Origin: Scatonaster sp045598705
GTDB taxonomy: Bacteria; Bacillota; Clostridia; Saccharofermentanales; Saccharofermentanaceae
Direction: 5' to 3'
Assembly: GCA_045598705.1 (NCBI GenBank)
Contig: JAZLMM010000007.1
Location: 1-64,000 of the forward strand
Length of the DNA stretch: 64,000 bases
Position numbers and translations under genes: made by a program. Position 1 is the stretch's first letter. Every line of letters starts with the position of its first letter. The notes beneath the pieces were generated by a model that was given only the letters and a program-made list of their open reading frames with translations, did no database searches and was not told the origin of the DNA. Positions 1-8,422 of the stretch are shown here, piece by piece.

Positions 1-2
1 GG

Positions 3-374
3 ATATATTATGCAGTTGTCATATTTGCGTATTTGATCTTTGAAATGATCCCGATAAACTACCGTCCGATACTTATTGACGGGTTTATGGAGGCATCGTA
101 TCCATCATCAACTACACTTCTGGTGTTAAGTGTAATGCCAAGCTTGAAATATCAAATGGCTCGGAGAAGCGGAAATGTTGCACTTCGGAACACAGTCAAT
201 GTATTTGCAACAGCATTTTCAGCGTTTATGATGATCGGCAGATTGCTTTCCGGGACTCATTGGTGTACGGATATCATTGGTTCGGTACTGCTCAGCATCG
301 GCCTGTTTAAACTATATCAGTTCTTTGTCGGATTTGTGGAGCAAAGAAAATCAGAGCAGAGTCAGGAGGTGTAG
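3..374 (+). CDS. PAP2-family phosphatase, C-terminal part (5' truncated)
   Basis: The reading frame is open from the window edge, so only the last 123 residues are present. Two conserved PAP2 blocks can be seen: YPSSTTLLV, which fits the PSGH-type second motif with Ser/Thr in place of Gly-His, and GRLLSGTHWCTDIIGS, which fits the third motif (Arg, then His and Asp of the phosphatase charge relay). Hydrophobic segments surround both. PAP2 enzymes dephosphorylate lipid phosphates such as phosphatidate or undecaprenyl diphosphate at the membrane surface. The substrate cannot be told from this fragment. The gene ends one base before the start codon of the following regulator, with that gene's AGGAGG site inside its end, so the two are probably co-transcribed. 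The changed second motif is unusual and could lower activity. Confidence 0.8.
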   Translation: MYYAVVIFAYLIFEMIPINYRPILIDGFMEASYPSSTTLLVLSVMPSLKYQMARRSGNVALRNTVNVFATAFSAFMMIGRLLSGTHWCTDIIGSVLLSIGLFKLYQFFVGFVEQRKSEQSQEV

Positions 375-375
375 A

Positions 376-975
376 ATGGAGTTTAATGAAAAGCTTCAAG
401 AACTGAGAAAAACGAAGGGAATTACACAGGAGGAGCTTGCACAGGCTCTTTATGTGTCCAGGACAGCTGTTTCAAAATGGGAATCCGGAAGAGGATATCC
501 AAGCATCGATTCTCTGAAAGAAATATCAAGGTTTTTCTCCGTGACAATCGATGAACTTATATGCACTGAAGAAATCATAGCTGCAGCAAAAGACGATAAA
601 GAAAAATCCTTACATAAGACTATCGCACTGATCTGCAGCCTTTTGGATGTATTTATCGGATTGCTGCTCTTTATCCCGGTATTTGGAAATGGGACAGACT
701 CTTCCGTTGTAGTATCTCTTTTGTCACTTACTGGGATTCAACAATGGATTAAGTATATGTTTTTGGGCCTGCTTATTACGACGGTACTAAATGGAATCTT
801 CGGAGTGATCATAAGCTGTATGGATAAATTTGTTTTGAGCAACCATAGAATCGTTACCGGTATGATAATGATGGTTATCTGTTCAGCAGTATTTATTCTC
901 ACCAGACAGCCATATGCAGGGATGTTTTGCTTTTCGATGCTGATTGTCAAAGGATTCTTGATAATCAGGAAATAA
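376..975 (+). CDS. XRE-family regulator with C-terminal membrane segments
   Basis: The protein has 199 residues. Residues 1-60 form a Cro/CI-type helix-turn-helix (TQEELAQALYVSRTAVSKWESGRGYPS), typical of the XRE family that binds operator DNA. Residues from about 80 to the end are hydrophobic, with three or four predicted membrane spans, so this is a membrane-tethered regulator. The ATG at 376 was chosen because AGGAGG lies at 364-369; longer in-frame starts would overlap the PAP2 gene. Proteins with this layout are common in Firmicutes and often sit next to the membrane gene they control, here possibly the PAP2 phosphatase. The signal sensed is unknown. Confidence 0.85.
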   Translation: MEFNEKLQELRKTKGITQEELAQALYVSRTAVSKWESGRGYPSIDSLKEISRFFSVTIDELICTEEIIAAAKDDKEKSLHKTIALICSLLDVFIGLLLFIPVFGNGTDSSVVVSLLSLTGIQQWIKYMFLGLLITTVLNGIFGVIISCMDKFVLSNHRIVTGMIMMVICSAVFILTRQPYAGMFCFSMLIVKGFLIIRK

Positions 976-1036
976 CTCCGGGCGGTACGGGATAAAATTT
1001 CTGCTACTATTAATTCGGAACAAGAGGATGAGCAGT

Positions 1037-1630
1037 ATGATCAAACTGAAATATGGTAATACTAATACATACTATATCAGTGGCAAAGATAGCGGACTAT
1101 TAATCGACACGGACTATGCCGGAACTTTGAACGCTTTTTATCAAGCGATGAAGCGGGCTGGCATCAAGGTGTCTGATGTGAAATATGTGCTTGCGACGCA
1201 TTATCACCCAGATCATATGGGCCTGATCGGACAACTTATGGAACAAGGTACTAAACTGCTTCTGATCGACTTGCAGAAAGAATCTGTGCACTTTTCAGAT
1301 CGAATCTTCGAGAAAGATAAACTGCCTTACTGCATGATTGATGAATCAAGTGCGATGATCATTTCATGCGAGGAAAGCAGATCGTTTCTGGCTTCTTTAG
1401 GGATATCCGGGGAAATCCTACATACTCCCAGTCATAGCAAAGACAGTATCTCCCTAGTTCTGGATGATGGCTCCTGCTTTGTCGGAGATATCGACTCCCA
1501 AGAATATATTGAGGCCTATCCTGATAACGAGGCCTTAGGAAGCGACTGGGACCGGCTTATGTCATATCATCCCAAGACCATCTACTTTGCACACCGACCG
1601 GAGAAAACGTTAAGTGAGTACGAAGTGTAG
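1037..1630 (+). CDS. MBL-fold metallo-hydrolase
   Basis: A small (197 residue) metallo-beta-lactamase-fold protein. The metal site motif HYHPDH (HxHxDH) is intact near residue 58, followed by TPSHSKDSISL with the third-site His and GDI with the bridging Asp. The family includes glyoxalase II-like thioesterases, lactonases and nucleases; no feature here fixes the substrate. The start at 1037 was preferred because AAGAGG at 1022-1027 is nine bases upstream of it; the in-frame ATG at 1028 directly abuts that site. The gene stands alone with no clear partner. Confidence 0.8.
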   Translation: MIKLKYGNTNTYYISGKDSGLLIDTDYAGTLNAFYQAMKRAGIKVSDVKYVLATHYHPDHMGLIGQLMEQGTKLLLIDLQKESVHFSDRIFEKDKLPYCMIDESSAMIISCEESRSFLASLGISGEILHTPSHSKDSISLVLDDGSCFVGDIDSQEYIEAYPDNEALGSDWDRLMSYHPKTIYFAHRPEKTLSEYEV

Positions 1631-1669
1631 TTGAAAATGCCTGTGAGGAAAGATGAAGGCGGATTGTGC

Positions 1670-1675
1670 TATAAT
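1670..1675 (+). promoter_or_regulatory. Extended -10 promoter for the LRR lipoprotein gene
   Basis: TGCTATAAT is an extended -10 element 33 bases before the start codon. No good -35 hexamer is visible at 16-18 bp spacing, which extended -10 promoters can tolerate. Confidence 0.45.
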
Positions 1676-1707
1676 TAGGTAGAAAATTGACGCAAAGGGA
1701 GCAATTT

Positions 1708-3084
1708 ATGAAGAAACGAATTGCCATGTTACTTAGTGTAATGATGATGCTGTCTATCTCGGCTTGCGGTGGGAAGAACAGCGCTTCTACCAAGAGCGAA
1801 ACAGAGAATAAGAGTAAGAAGGAAAGTAGTATTCAGACCGAACTCGTCGAGCCTTCTGACGATATAGAAACTTCAGATACAATTCGGGTTCCAGACCGAA
1901 AAGATGATGCAGTCGATGCACTGGAAGCGCAGTATGTTGGTCTAACCGAGGATGCCATCGAATGGGAGTATAACACCAACACCAAGACAGTTGTAATCTC
2001 CGGCGAAGGCCCGATGCGTGACTATCTCGAAATGGCTCCGGAATGGGATGTGTATAGTAGCGAAGCTGAACATGTGTTCATCTGTGACAAGGTTACTTCG
2101 GTAGGTGCGGGGGCTTTCCTCTCTTTCTCAGAAATTGTAGATGTTAGACTTAGTGAGACAGTGGAGTTTATTGGTGAATCGGCATTCAATAGTTGTTGCA
2201 ACCTTGAGATAATCAATTTTCCAGAAGCCTTAAAATATGTAGGGAAAGATGCATTCAATAATGATTTGCTTCATAGCAAGAATGGCTTTGTTTTCCCTGA
2301 AGGTATGTTGTATCTTGGTGATAGCTCATTTCGCTCGGCATTTAAGGATTCTTATGTATCCATTCCGTCTTCGCTTACAAGCATAGACACGGGTGCATTT
2401 GCCAACTGCTTCGTTGAAGAATTCCGTGTGGATCCAGAAAACCCGTCCTATTGTTCCGATAACGGGATCTTGTACGATAAGAACATGACCACTGTTATCA
2501 ACTATCCAGCAGACAAGCGCGATACGATCTATGAAATCCCGGAAAGCGTAACAACCATTCTGACGGATGCAATTGCTGTAACCAACACCCTTGAACGAAT
2601 CGTTATCCCGACTGGTGTCACCAAGATTGAAGAGGGCGCGATTTACTGGAACTATGCGCTTACCAGTATTGAAGTTGATGTGAACAATAAAGATTATAAA
2701 TCCGAAGGTGGTGTGCTTTATACGGCGGATAGCAAATTGTTGCTTTGCTACCCGATCGCTTCTGACAACACAGAATATACGATCCTTGAAGGATGTGAAA
2801 GAATCTGTGATTACGCCATCAGTCAGGCGAATCACCTTGCTACGCTTCACACCAATGAGGGTTTACAAGAAATCGGCTTCTGTTCTGTTTATTTCTGTAA
2901 CGATCTTGCAGAAGTTGGACTTCCACGAAGTCTGAAGCATATCGACGTTAGCGCGTTCAATTTGTGTGACGCATTGACCCGAATCGATTTTGCCGGAACC
3001 AATGACGAATGGAACAACATCGAGATCAAAGAGAAGAATGGACATTTAACCGACGGAAGCGTCCCGGTTTATTGCGCGGAATAA
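1708..3084 (+). CDS. Leucine-rich-repeat (BspA-like) lipoprotein
   Basis: The protein has 458 residues. It begins with a lipoprotein signal peptide (MKKRIAMLLSVMMMLSISAC, lipobox Cys at residue 20), then a Ser/Lys/Glu-rich linker, and from about residue 90 repeated units of the LRR_5/BspA type (for example VTSVGAGAFLSF, LTSIDTGAFANC, VTKIEEGAIYWN and ICDYAISQANHL). Such proteins are anchored to the outer face of the membrane and in many gut and oral bacteria serve in adhesion or carbohydrate contact; the ligand here is unknown. AGGGAG at 1696-1701 decides the ATG at 1708 over an in-frame TTG at 1687. It has its own promoter and looks monocistronic. Confidence 0.88.
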   Translation: MKKRIAMLLSVMMMLSISACGGKNSASTKSETENKSKKESSIQTELVEPSDDIETSDTIRVPDRKDDAVDALEAQYVGLTEDAIEWEYNTNTKTVVISGEGPMRDYLEMAPEWDVYSSEAEHVFICDKVTSVGAGAFLSFSEIVDVRLSETVEFIGESAFNSCCNLEIINFPEALKYVGKDAFNNDLLHSKNGFVFPEGMLYLGDSSFRSAFKDSYVSIPSSLTSIDTGAFANCFVEEFRVDPENPSYCSDNGILYDKNMTTVINYPADKRDTIYEIPESVTTILTDAIAVTNTLERIVIPTGVTKIEEGAIYWNYALTSIEVDVNNKDYKSEGGVLYTADSKLLLCYPIASDNTEYTILEGCERICDYAISQANHLATLHTNEGLQEIGFCSVYFCNDLAEVGLPRSLKHIDVSAFNLCDALTRIDFAGTNDEWNNIEIKEKNGHLTDGSVPVYCAE

Positions 3085-3160
3085 CCTTCGTACGCGTCCT
3101 TATAAGACGCTTCGGCTGAGGCGGAGGCATGATTAATCCGTTGATGAAGGAGAAACCATT

Positions 3161-3367
3161 ATGAAGATCAAATTGAATGAAGATGAGAATATGGTGAATA
3201 CAGTGAAAGAAGGACTCAAGCGAACGGGCGGTTATTGCCCGTGCCGCCTAGAGCGGACAGAGGACACTCGCTGCATGTGCAAGGAATTCCGAGATCAGAT
3301 TGAAGATCCAACGTTCGAAGGGTACTGTCACTGTCTACTGTATTACAAATCACTGAAAGATGACTAA
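3161..3367 (+). CDS. Ferredoxin-thioredoxin reductase catalytic-chain-like protein
   Basis: A 68-residue protein with six cysteines in three CxC pairs: C26-P-C28, C38-M-C40 and C56-H-C58. This is the CPC...CxC...CHC signature of the ferredoxin:thioredoxin reductase catalytic chain, where four cysteines hold a [4Fe-4S] cluster and two form the redox disulfide. The spacing between pairs (9 and 15) differs from the plant and cyanobacterial chain, and the protein is shorter. The thioredoxin gene starts 11 bp downstream, so the likely role is passing electrons from reduced ferredoxin to that thioredoxin. No variable chain is present. Start supported by AAGGAGA upstream. Confidence 0.82.
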   Translation: MKIKLNEDENMVNTVKEGLKRTGGYCPCRLERTEDTRCMCKEFRDQIEDPTFEGYCHCLLYYKSLKDD

Positions 3368-3378
3368 GGAGAAATATT

Positions 3379-3699
3379 ATGTCAGAAATTACAATTTCAA
3401 AAGAGAATTTTGAGAAAGAAGTCATGCAGTCGGATATTCCGGTGCTGCTAGACTTCTGGGCGACATGGTGCGGCCCGTGCCAGCGCTTGGCGCCAATCGT
3501 TGCAGAAATTGCGCAAGAGTATGAAGGCAAATTGAAAGTCGGAAAGATCAACGTAGATGAGCAACGTGATCTGGCAATCGATTTTCGCGTGTCGAGTATC
3601 CCATATGTCGTCGTCGTGAAAGATGGCAAAGTGGTCAATTCGGCGATGGGCTATGCACCTAAGGAGAACGTAATCGCGCTTCTGAAAGATCTACTATGA
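3379..3699 (+). CDS. trxA: Thioredoxin
   Basis: A 106-residue classical thioredoxin. The active site WCGPC is at residues 30-34, and the cis-Pro loop SSIPYVVVV and the family's usual length are present. It reduces protein disulfides in the cytosol. It lies 11 bp after the ferredoxin-thioredoxin-reductase-like gene with its own AAGGAGA site, so the pair is one operon. No NADPH-thioredoxin reductase gene is seen in the window, consistent with ferredoxin as electron source. Confidence 0.93.
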   Translation: MSEITISKENFEKEVMQSDIPVLLDFWATWCGPCQRLAPIVAEIAQEYEGKLKVGKINVDEQRDLAIDFRVSSIPYVVVVKDGKVVNSAMGYAPKENVIALLKDLL

Positions 3700-3776
3700 G
3701 TGAGTCCTTGAAATAGGTGGCGATTCAAGTTTGCCGAATGGTTCATATTTAAGTTAGTTGCGATGGGGGTGTGTAT

Positions 3777-4310
3777 ATGGAGATCAAGACAGAGAGACTG
3801 ATTCTGCGAGAAATGAAGGAGACGGATCTTGATGCACTTTATGCCGTGCTCTCAGATCCTGATATCATGCAGCATTATCCATACTCCTTTGATGAAGAAC
3901 GCGTTCGCAACTGGATCGCGCGAAATATTGATCGCTACCAGACCTTCGGTTTCGGCCTCTGGGCGGTGTGCCTCAAAGATTCAGGTGAGATGATTGGCGA
4001 CTGCGGTCTGACGATGCAGGTGATCCGCGGGGTCATCAAGCCGGAGATCGGCTATCACATTCGCGCAGATCAGCAGCGCCAAGGTTACGCGCGCGAGGCG
4101 GCCATGGCAGTACGTGACTGGACGTTTCAGAATACTCCTTTCAACGAGATTTATTCTTACATGAAGTATACCAATATACCCTCGGCGAGGACTGCAGAAT
4201 CTTGGGGATGCAAGTTCGCCTACGAATACAACGACGAGGTCAATGAGAAATCAAGAGCCTATGTCATCACACGTGAAGACTGGGAGAAACTTGCGGCAGA
4301 AAGACGATAA
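3777..4310 (+). CDS. GNAT-family N-acetyltransferase (RimJ/RimL-like)
   Basis: A 177-residue acetyltransferase of the RimJ/RimL-type GNAT branch. It begins METERLILR-like (IKTERLILREM), has the beta4-beta5 region (GYHIRADQQRQGYAREAAMAVRDW) with the acetyl-CoA pyrophosphate loop QRQGYAR, and ends in the usual NIPSARTAESWGCKF segment. It transfers acetyl from acetyl-CoA to an amine; the substrate could be a protein N-terminus or a small molecule. ATG 3777 was chosen over GTG 3771 because GGGGG at 3765-3769 is then correctly spaced. Confidence 0.87.
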   Translation: MEIKTERLILREMKETDLDALYAVLSDPDIMQHYPYSFDEERVRNWIARNIDRYQTFGFGLWAVCLKDSGEMIGDCGLTMQVIRGVIKPEIGYHIRADQQRQGYAREAAMAVRDWTFQNTPFNEIYSYMKYTNIPSARTAESWGCKFAYEYNDEVNEKSRAYVITREDWEKLAAERR

Positions 4311-4447
4311 GAACGTGGTGAAGCTCCTTCAAGAAGGAAAGAGAACCTACTGAGAGTGAAGTGATTGCCTCTCAAAAAGCGATAACATGGCGCCGGCGGA
4401 GACGACATAGGGAGATGGATAGACCTTGCATCAATCGAGCGACTTGG
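4311..4447. other. Gene-free stretch before the hydrogenase promoter
   Basis: There is no supported gene between the acetyltransferase and the hydrogenase promoter. No clear terminator hairpin with a T-run was found after the acetyltransferase, and no RNA gene was recognised. Confidence 0.5.
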
Positions 4448-4476
4448 TTGCGAAGCGGCTGCTTTTACACTATAAT
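4448..4476 (+). promoter_or_regulatory. Promoter of the hydrogenase operon
   Basis: TTGCGA (4448-4453) and TATAAT (4471-4476) are separated by 17 bp, a near-consensus sigma-A promoter. The predicted transcription start is near 4483, leaving an untranslated leader of about 85 bases that contains a long palindrome. Confidence 0.75.
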
Positions 4477-4506
4477 TCCTGTGTGTGAGAATGTATGAGA
4501 ATTACG

Positions 4507-4535
4507 CATGCACGTCGAACGGTTCGACGTACATG
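4507..4535. promoter_or_regulatory. 29-bp palindrome, probable operator of the hydrogenase operon
   Basis: The core ACGTCGAAC-G-GTTCGACGT (4512-4530) is a perfect inverted repeat of 9-bp arms around one base. A flanking CATG on each side extends it to 14-bp arms with a single mismatch. A one-base centre disfavours an RNA hairpin of full length and favours a dimeric DNA-binding repressor. Its position about 25-50 bp after the predicted transcription start suits repression by blocking early elongation. The regulator is unknown. Confidence 0.6.
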
Positions 4536-4568
4536 TTCACGCTTAATATTATCCTCTGGGAGGTTAAG

Positions 4569-6404
4569 ATGGATCGCTTGAAAATAGAACTTCAAGGCAG
4601 TGAACAAAGAGCCTTGAAGGATTTGTATGCCATGTTCGAACGTAGAGTAGAAGCGAGTCCGAAGGGACTTTGCCCCATCCATGTTGTACGTAACATGATT
4701 GCTTTCAGCCATGGACAGAGTTGCGGGAAATGTACGCCATGCCGTGTTGGCTTGGCTCAACTTGGTAACCTGATGGATCAGGTGCTCGAAGGCACCGCAC
4801 AGGAAGAAATCATAGACACCATTGAGCAGACTGCGAAGTCGATTCTGGATTCTGCAGATTGTGCAATCGGCACGGAAGCGGCGAAGATGGCACTTTCCAG
4901 CGTGACGAATTTCAGAAAAGATTATCTGCATCATATCCAGAATGGAAGTTGTAGCTTCGGAATCGACCGTGCGATTTCCTGCGTGGATGCTTGCCCAGCT
5001 CATGTGGATATCCCAGGATATATTGCGTTAATTCAGGCCGGTCGTTATGAAGATGCTGTACGTCTGATGAGAAAGGACAATCCGTTCCCGGCTGTGTGCG
5101 GATATGTATGTGAACACCCCTGCGAGCGTGCCTGCAGAAGAATCATGGTGGACGATGCCATCAATATCTGTGGCCTGAAGCGTTTTGCAGTAGATCATGC
5201 GAAGGAGATTCCATCGCCGGAAACCTCACCCGCAACCGGCAAGAAAGTTGCCGTGATTGGTGGTGGTCCTGGCGGACTGACTGCGGCGTATTTCCTGACA
5301 CTGATGGGCCACCAGGTTCACGTATTTGAGCAGCGACCGAAGCTCGGTGGTATGCTTCGATATGGTATTCCGGATTATCGACTCCCCCAGGATGTGCTAG
5401 ATGGCGATATTCAGTATATCTTGAATTGTGGTGTGACTGCGGAATGTAATGTTTCTGTGGGAAAAGATATTTCCTTCGAGGAGATTCGCGCGAAGTACGA
5501 TGCGGTCTATCTGGCCATTGGCGCACATAACGATAAGAAACTGGGCATCGACGGCGAGGACAGCAAGAATGTTGTCAGTGCAGTAGAGATGCTGAGAAAA
5601 GCCGGCGAAGGCAATGCGGAATCGCTCTCCGGCAAGCGTGTCGTGGTTATCGGCGGCGGTAACGTGGCGATGGATGCGACCCGTACGGCATTGAGACTTG
5701 GTGCGAGCAAAGTAACCTGCGTCTATCGTCGTCGCATCGAAGATATGACTGCACTTCCGGAGGAAGTGCAGGATGCACAGATGGAGGGCGCGAAGATGCT
5801 GATTCTTCACGCACCAGATCATATTGAAGCCAATGAGAACGGTGAAGTGGCTGCACTTTGGGCGACACCACAGATGGTCAGCACCATCGGCGCAGATGGC
5901 CGTACGTCTGTGAAGAAAGCAGACAGAGAGAATGTCCGTATCCCTTGCGACTACATCGTAGTGGCCATTGGACAGGCCGTCGATGTGAAGCCGTTCGAAG
6001 CATGTGGCATCCCAACCAAGCGTGGCAATCTTCTTGCAACACCATCAAGCTTCGTAGAAGGAAGCGGTAACGTGTTTGCCGGCGGTGATGCAGAATCCGG
6101 CCCTGCGACTGTCATTCGTGCTGTTGCAGCAGGTAAGGTGGCTGCAGACAATATCGATGAATTCCTGGGATTCCATCACGAGATTTCTGTAGATGTGGAC
6201 ATTCCGGAACCAGACCATGCTACGATTACGCCATGTGGACGTGTCAATCTAACCAACCGCGATATTGAGAATATTGACGGTGATTTCGGTATTGTCAATC
6301 ATGGCATGTCCGAACAGGAAGCATGTCAGGAGTGCGGAAGATGCCTGCGTTGCGATTACTTCGGCTACGCTAAATTCGAGGGAGGGAGAAACGAGAAATG
6401 GTAA
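4569..6404 (+). CDS. NuoF-like/GltD-like FAD oxidoreductase, hydrogenase partner
   Basis: The 611-residue protein is a composite. Residues 1-120 match only the C-terminal iron-sulfur part of NuoF (SCGKCTPCR near residue 51), without the FMN/NADH domain. Then come a GltD-type Cys region (residues 130-200, CVDACPAHVDIPGY, CGYVCEHPCERACRR), an FAD Rossmann site (GGGPGGLTAAYF near 233), an NAD(P)H Rossmann site (GGGNVAMDATRTA near 362) and a C-terminal Cys cluster (CQECGRCLRC near 587). The GltD/NfnB relationship suggests transfer of electrons between NAD(P)H and iron-sulfur carriers. It overlaps the hydrogenase gene by 7 bp, so both are probably subunits of one soluble enzyme. GGGAGG at 4558-4563 sets the start. 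Confidence 0.87.
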   Translation: MDRLKIELQGSEQRALKDLYAMFERRVEASPKGLCPIHVVRNMIAFSHGQSCGKCTPCRVGLAQLGNLMDQVLEGTAQEEIIDTIEQTAKSILDSADCAIGTEAAKMALSSVTNFRKDYLHHIQNGSCSFGIDRAISCVDACPAHVDIPGYIALIQAGRYEDAVRLMRKDNPFPAVCGYVCEHPCERACRRIMVDDAINICGLKRFAVDHAKEIPSPETSPATGKKVAVIGGGPGGLTAAYFLTLMGHQVHVFEQRPKLGGMLRYGIPDYRLPQDVLDGDIQYILNCGVTAECNVSVGKDISFEEIRAKYDAVYLAIGAHNDKKLGIDGEDSKNVVSAVEMLRKAGEGNAESLSGKRVVVIGGGNVAMDATRTALRLGASKVTCVYRRRIEDMTALPEEVQDAQMEGAKMLILHAPDHIEANENGEVAALWATPQMVSTIGADGRTSVKKADRENVRIPCDYIVVAIGQAVDVKPFEACGIPTKRGNLLATPSSFVEGSGNVFAGGDAESGPATVIRAVAAGKVAADNIDEFLGFHHEISVDVDIPEPDHATITPCGRVNLTNRDIENIDGDFGIVNHGMSEQEACQECGRCLRCDYFGYAKFEGGRNEKW

Positions 6405-8167
6405 ATATCGTTATTAACGGCAAGAATTATGAGGTCCCTTCCGATATTTCAATTCTGGAAGCTGCCCATATGGCCAAGGTGGAGATTCCCCATCTTTGCT
6501 ATCTGAAAGATATTAATGAGATTGGCGCATGTCGCCTCTGCTGCGTTGAGGTGGAGGGCGAAGACCGCCTAATCCCAGCCTGCGAGAACAAAGTTAAAGA
6601 AGGTATGGTCATTACGACCAATAGTGCCAAGGTCAAGAATGCAGTGCGCATGAATCTGGAACTGATCCTAAGCCAGCACCAGGGACAATGCACTAGCTGT
6701 GCTAGAAGCGGCAACTGCCAGCTTCAGAATCTTGCAGATGAGTATCACCTTTCCTGCGATCGTTACCCGAAGGCGGATGATGTTGTGGAGAAATGGAATG
6801 CCAATTTCCCAATTATTCGAGATGCCAAGAAGTGCATCCAGTGCATGCGCTGTGTGGCGGTCTGCGACAAGGTACAAGGTCTCCATGTTTGGGATCTGAT
6901 CAATCAGGGAAATGCATCCCGCATCGGTGTGTCCGGCAATCGCGCTATCGAAGCGGCAGATTGTACCGCTTGCGGTCAGTGCATCACACACTGTCCGGTA
7001 GGGGCCCTGTCAGAACGTAATGATACAGAGAAAGTCAGACGTGCATTGGCAGATCCGGAAACGGTGACCGTCGTGCAGATTGCGCCTGCGATCCGCTCCG
7101 CTTACGCAGACCTTCTCGGAATTGATCCTAAAGAGGCAACAGTAGCAAGACTTGCCGGCGTCCTCAAGAGAATGGGCTTTGACTATGTATTTGATACATG
7201 CTTTACTGCTGATTTGACCATTATGGAAGAAGGAAGTGAACTGCTTCGCCGCCTGAAAGCCGGTGATCTCAAGAAGTATCCGATGTTCACCAGTTGCTGC
7301 CCAGGATGGATCCGCTTCATCAAGAGTCAGTATCCAGAACTTCTTCCACAGTTATCCACGGCAAAAAGTCCGCAACAGATGTTTGGTGCCTTAATCAAGT
7401 CATATTTTGCGGAGAAGATGGGTGTGGATGCGAAGAAGATATTCAGTGTATCCATCATGCCGTGTACGGCCAAGAAAGCAGAAGCTGAACTTCCGGAACT
7501 TTCGAATGAGAATGGTACGCCGGATGTAGATGTTGTTCTGACAACAAGAGAGATCATGGATTTGTTCCAAGAGGAACGTGTAGATCTTCGTGATGTCGAA
7601 GAAGTACCATTCGATACACTGTTCGGTGATTACACTGGTGCGGGTGCTATCTTCGGTACGACCGGCGGCGTCATGGAAGCTGCGCTTCGTTCCGCCTACT
7701 TCCTCGTGACCGGCAAGAATCCGGATCCCGATGCATTCTCCAACATCCGTGCGGTTGATTTTACCGATGCGGGCGTATCTTACTCCACCAAAGACGCAAG
7801 TCAGGCGAACTGGCGTGAGGCAACATTCGACCTAGCGGGTAGCCCGATTCGTATTGCCGTAACAAGTGGTCTGGTCAACACGCGCAAGTTGATCGAGGCG
7901 ATTCTATCTGGAGAAGTTGCTTATGATTTCGTTGAGATCATGGCTTGTCCTAGCGGATGCGCAGGCGGCGGCGGACAGCCGATTCATGCGGATGACATCG
8001 AGCGTGGCATGCTCCGCGGCCAGGTGCTCCGTGATATCGATGCCGCAAGTGCAGTTCGTTTCTCACATGAGAATAAGGATGTGCAGCAACTCTACCAGGA
8101 TTGGCTCGGCGAACCCGGTAGCCACCTAGCCGAGAAGTATCTGCATGTTGAGCATGTAGTATCGTAA
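6398..8167 (+). CDS. hydA: [FeFe] hydrogenase, group A (M3-type)
   Basis: A 589-residue [FeFe] hydrogenase that reversibly makes H2 from protons and electrons. Domains in order: a plant-type [2Fe-2S] domain (Cys at about 34, 45, 48 and 62), the His-Cys [4Fe-4S] motif (HQGQCTSCARSGNC, near 94-108), two [4Fe-4S] ferredoxin motifs (CIQCMRCVAVC and CTACGQCITHC, 147-200), and the H-cluster domain with all three signatures: FTSCCPGW (near 296), MPCTAKKAE (near 353) and MACPSGC followed by AGGGGQP (near 513). Its start lies inside the end of the flavoprotein gene, which implies coupled translation. Hydrogenase maturases HydE, HydF and HydG are not in the window. Confidence 0.95.
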   Translation: MVNIVINGKNYEVPSDISILEAAHMAKVEIPHLCYLKDINEIGACRLCCVEVEGEDRLIPACENKVKEGMVITTNSAKVKNAVRMNLELILSQHQGQCTSCARSGNCQLQNLADEYHLSCDRYPKADDVVEKWNANFPIIRDAKKCIQCMRCVAVCDKVQGLHVWDLINQGNASRIGVSGNRAIEAADCTACGQCITHCPVGALSERNDTEKVRRALADPETVTVVQIAPAIRSAYADLLGIDPKEATVARLAGVLKRMGFDYVFDTCFTADLTIMEEGSELLRRLKAGDLKKYPMFTSCCPGWIRFIKSQYPELLPQLSTAKSPQQMFGALIKSYFAEKMGVDAKKIFSVSIMPCTAKKAEAELPELSNENGTPDVDVVLTTREIMDLFQEERVDLRDVEEVPFDTLFGDYTGAGAIFGTTGGVMEAALRSAYFLVTGKNPDPDAFSNIRAVDFTDAGVSYSTKDASQANWREATFDLAGSPIRIAVTSGLVNTRKLIEAILSGEVAYDFVEIMACPSGCAGGGGQPIHADDIERGMLRGQVLRDIDAASAVRFSHENKDVQQLYQDWLGEPGSHLAEKYLHVEHVVS

Positions 8168-8190
8168 GTACGGAATGTAATTTATTGATC

Positions 8191-8255
8191 AAGAGGGGGC
8201 GCTCAATTGATTGGGACGGATACGTTACCAATCACGATGAGCCCCTCTTTTCTTT
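8191..8255 (+). terminator. Rho-independent terminator of the hydrogenase operon
   Basis: A long hairpin with outer stem AAGAGGGG/CCCCTCTTTT and inner stem GATTGG/CCAATC is followed by TCTTTC. It lies 23 bp after the hydA stop codon. Confidence 0.75.
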
Positions 8256-8353
8256 CACATTCATTAGGAATTCGACTTGGGATGGATTGACTTTTCTACT
8301 TCTATTTTGCTATTTCCCCGAAAATAAGTGAGCATAGCCAAAACATAGTACAG

Positions 8354-8381
8354 TTGAATGAGAAGTTTATATGTGTAAAAT
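8354..8381 (+). promoter_or_regulatory. Promoter of LppM-like lipoprotein 1
   Basis: TTGAAT (8354-8359) and TAAAAT (8376-8381) with a 16-bp spacer, 42 bases before the start codon. Confidence 0.55.
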
Positions 8382-8422
8382 CGATATAGATGCTTATTTG
8401 CATAGAAAAAGGAGTAGGGAAA

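Noticed and set aside
4512..4530. LexA (SOS) box upstream of the hydrogenase operon
   Set aside because: GAAC and GTTC half-sites are one base apart, while the Gram-positive box needs four.
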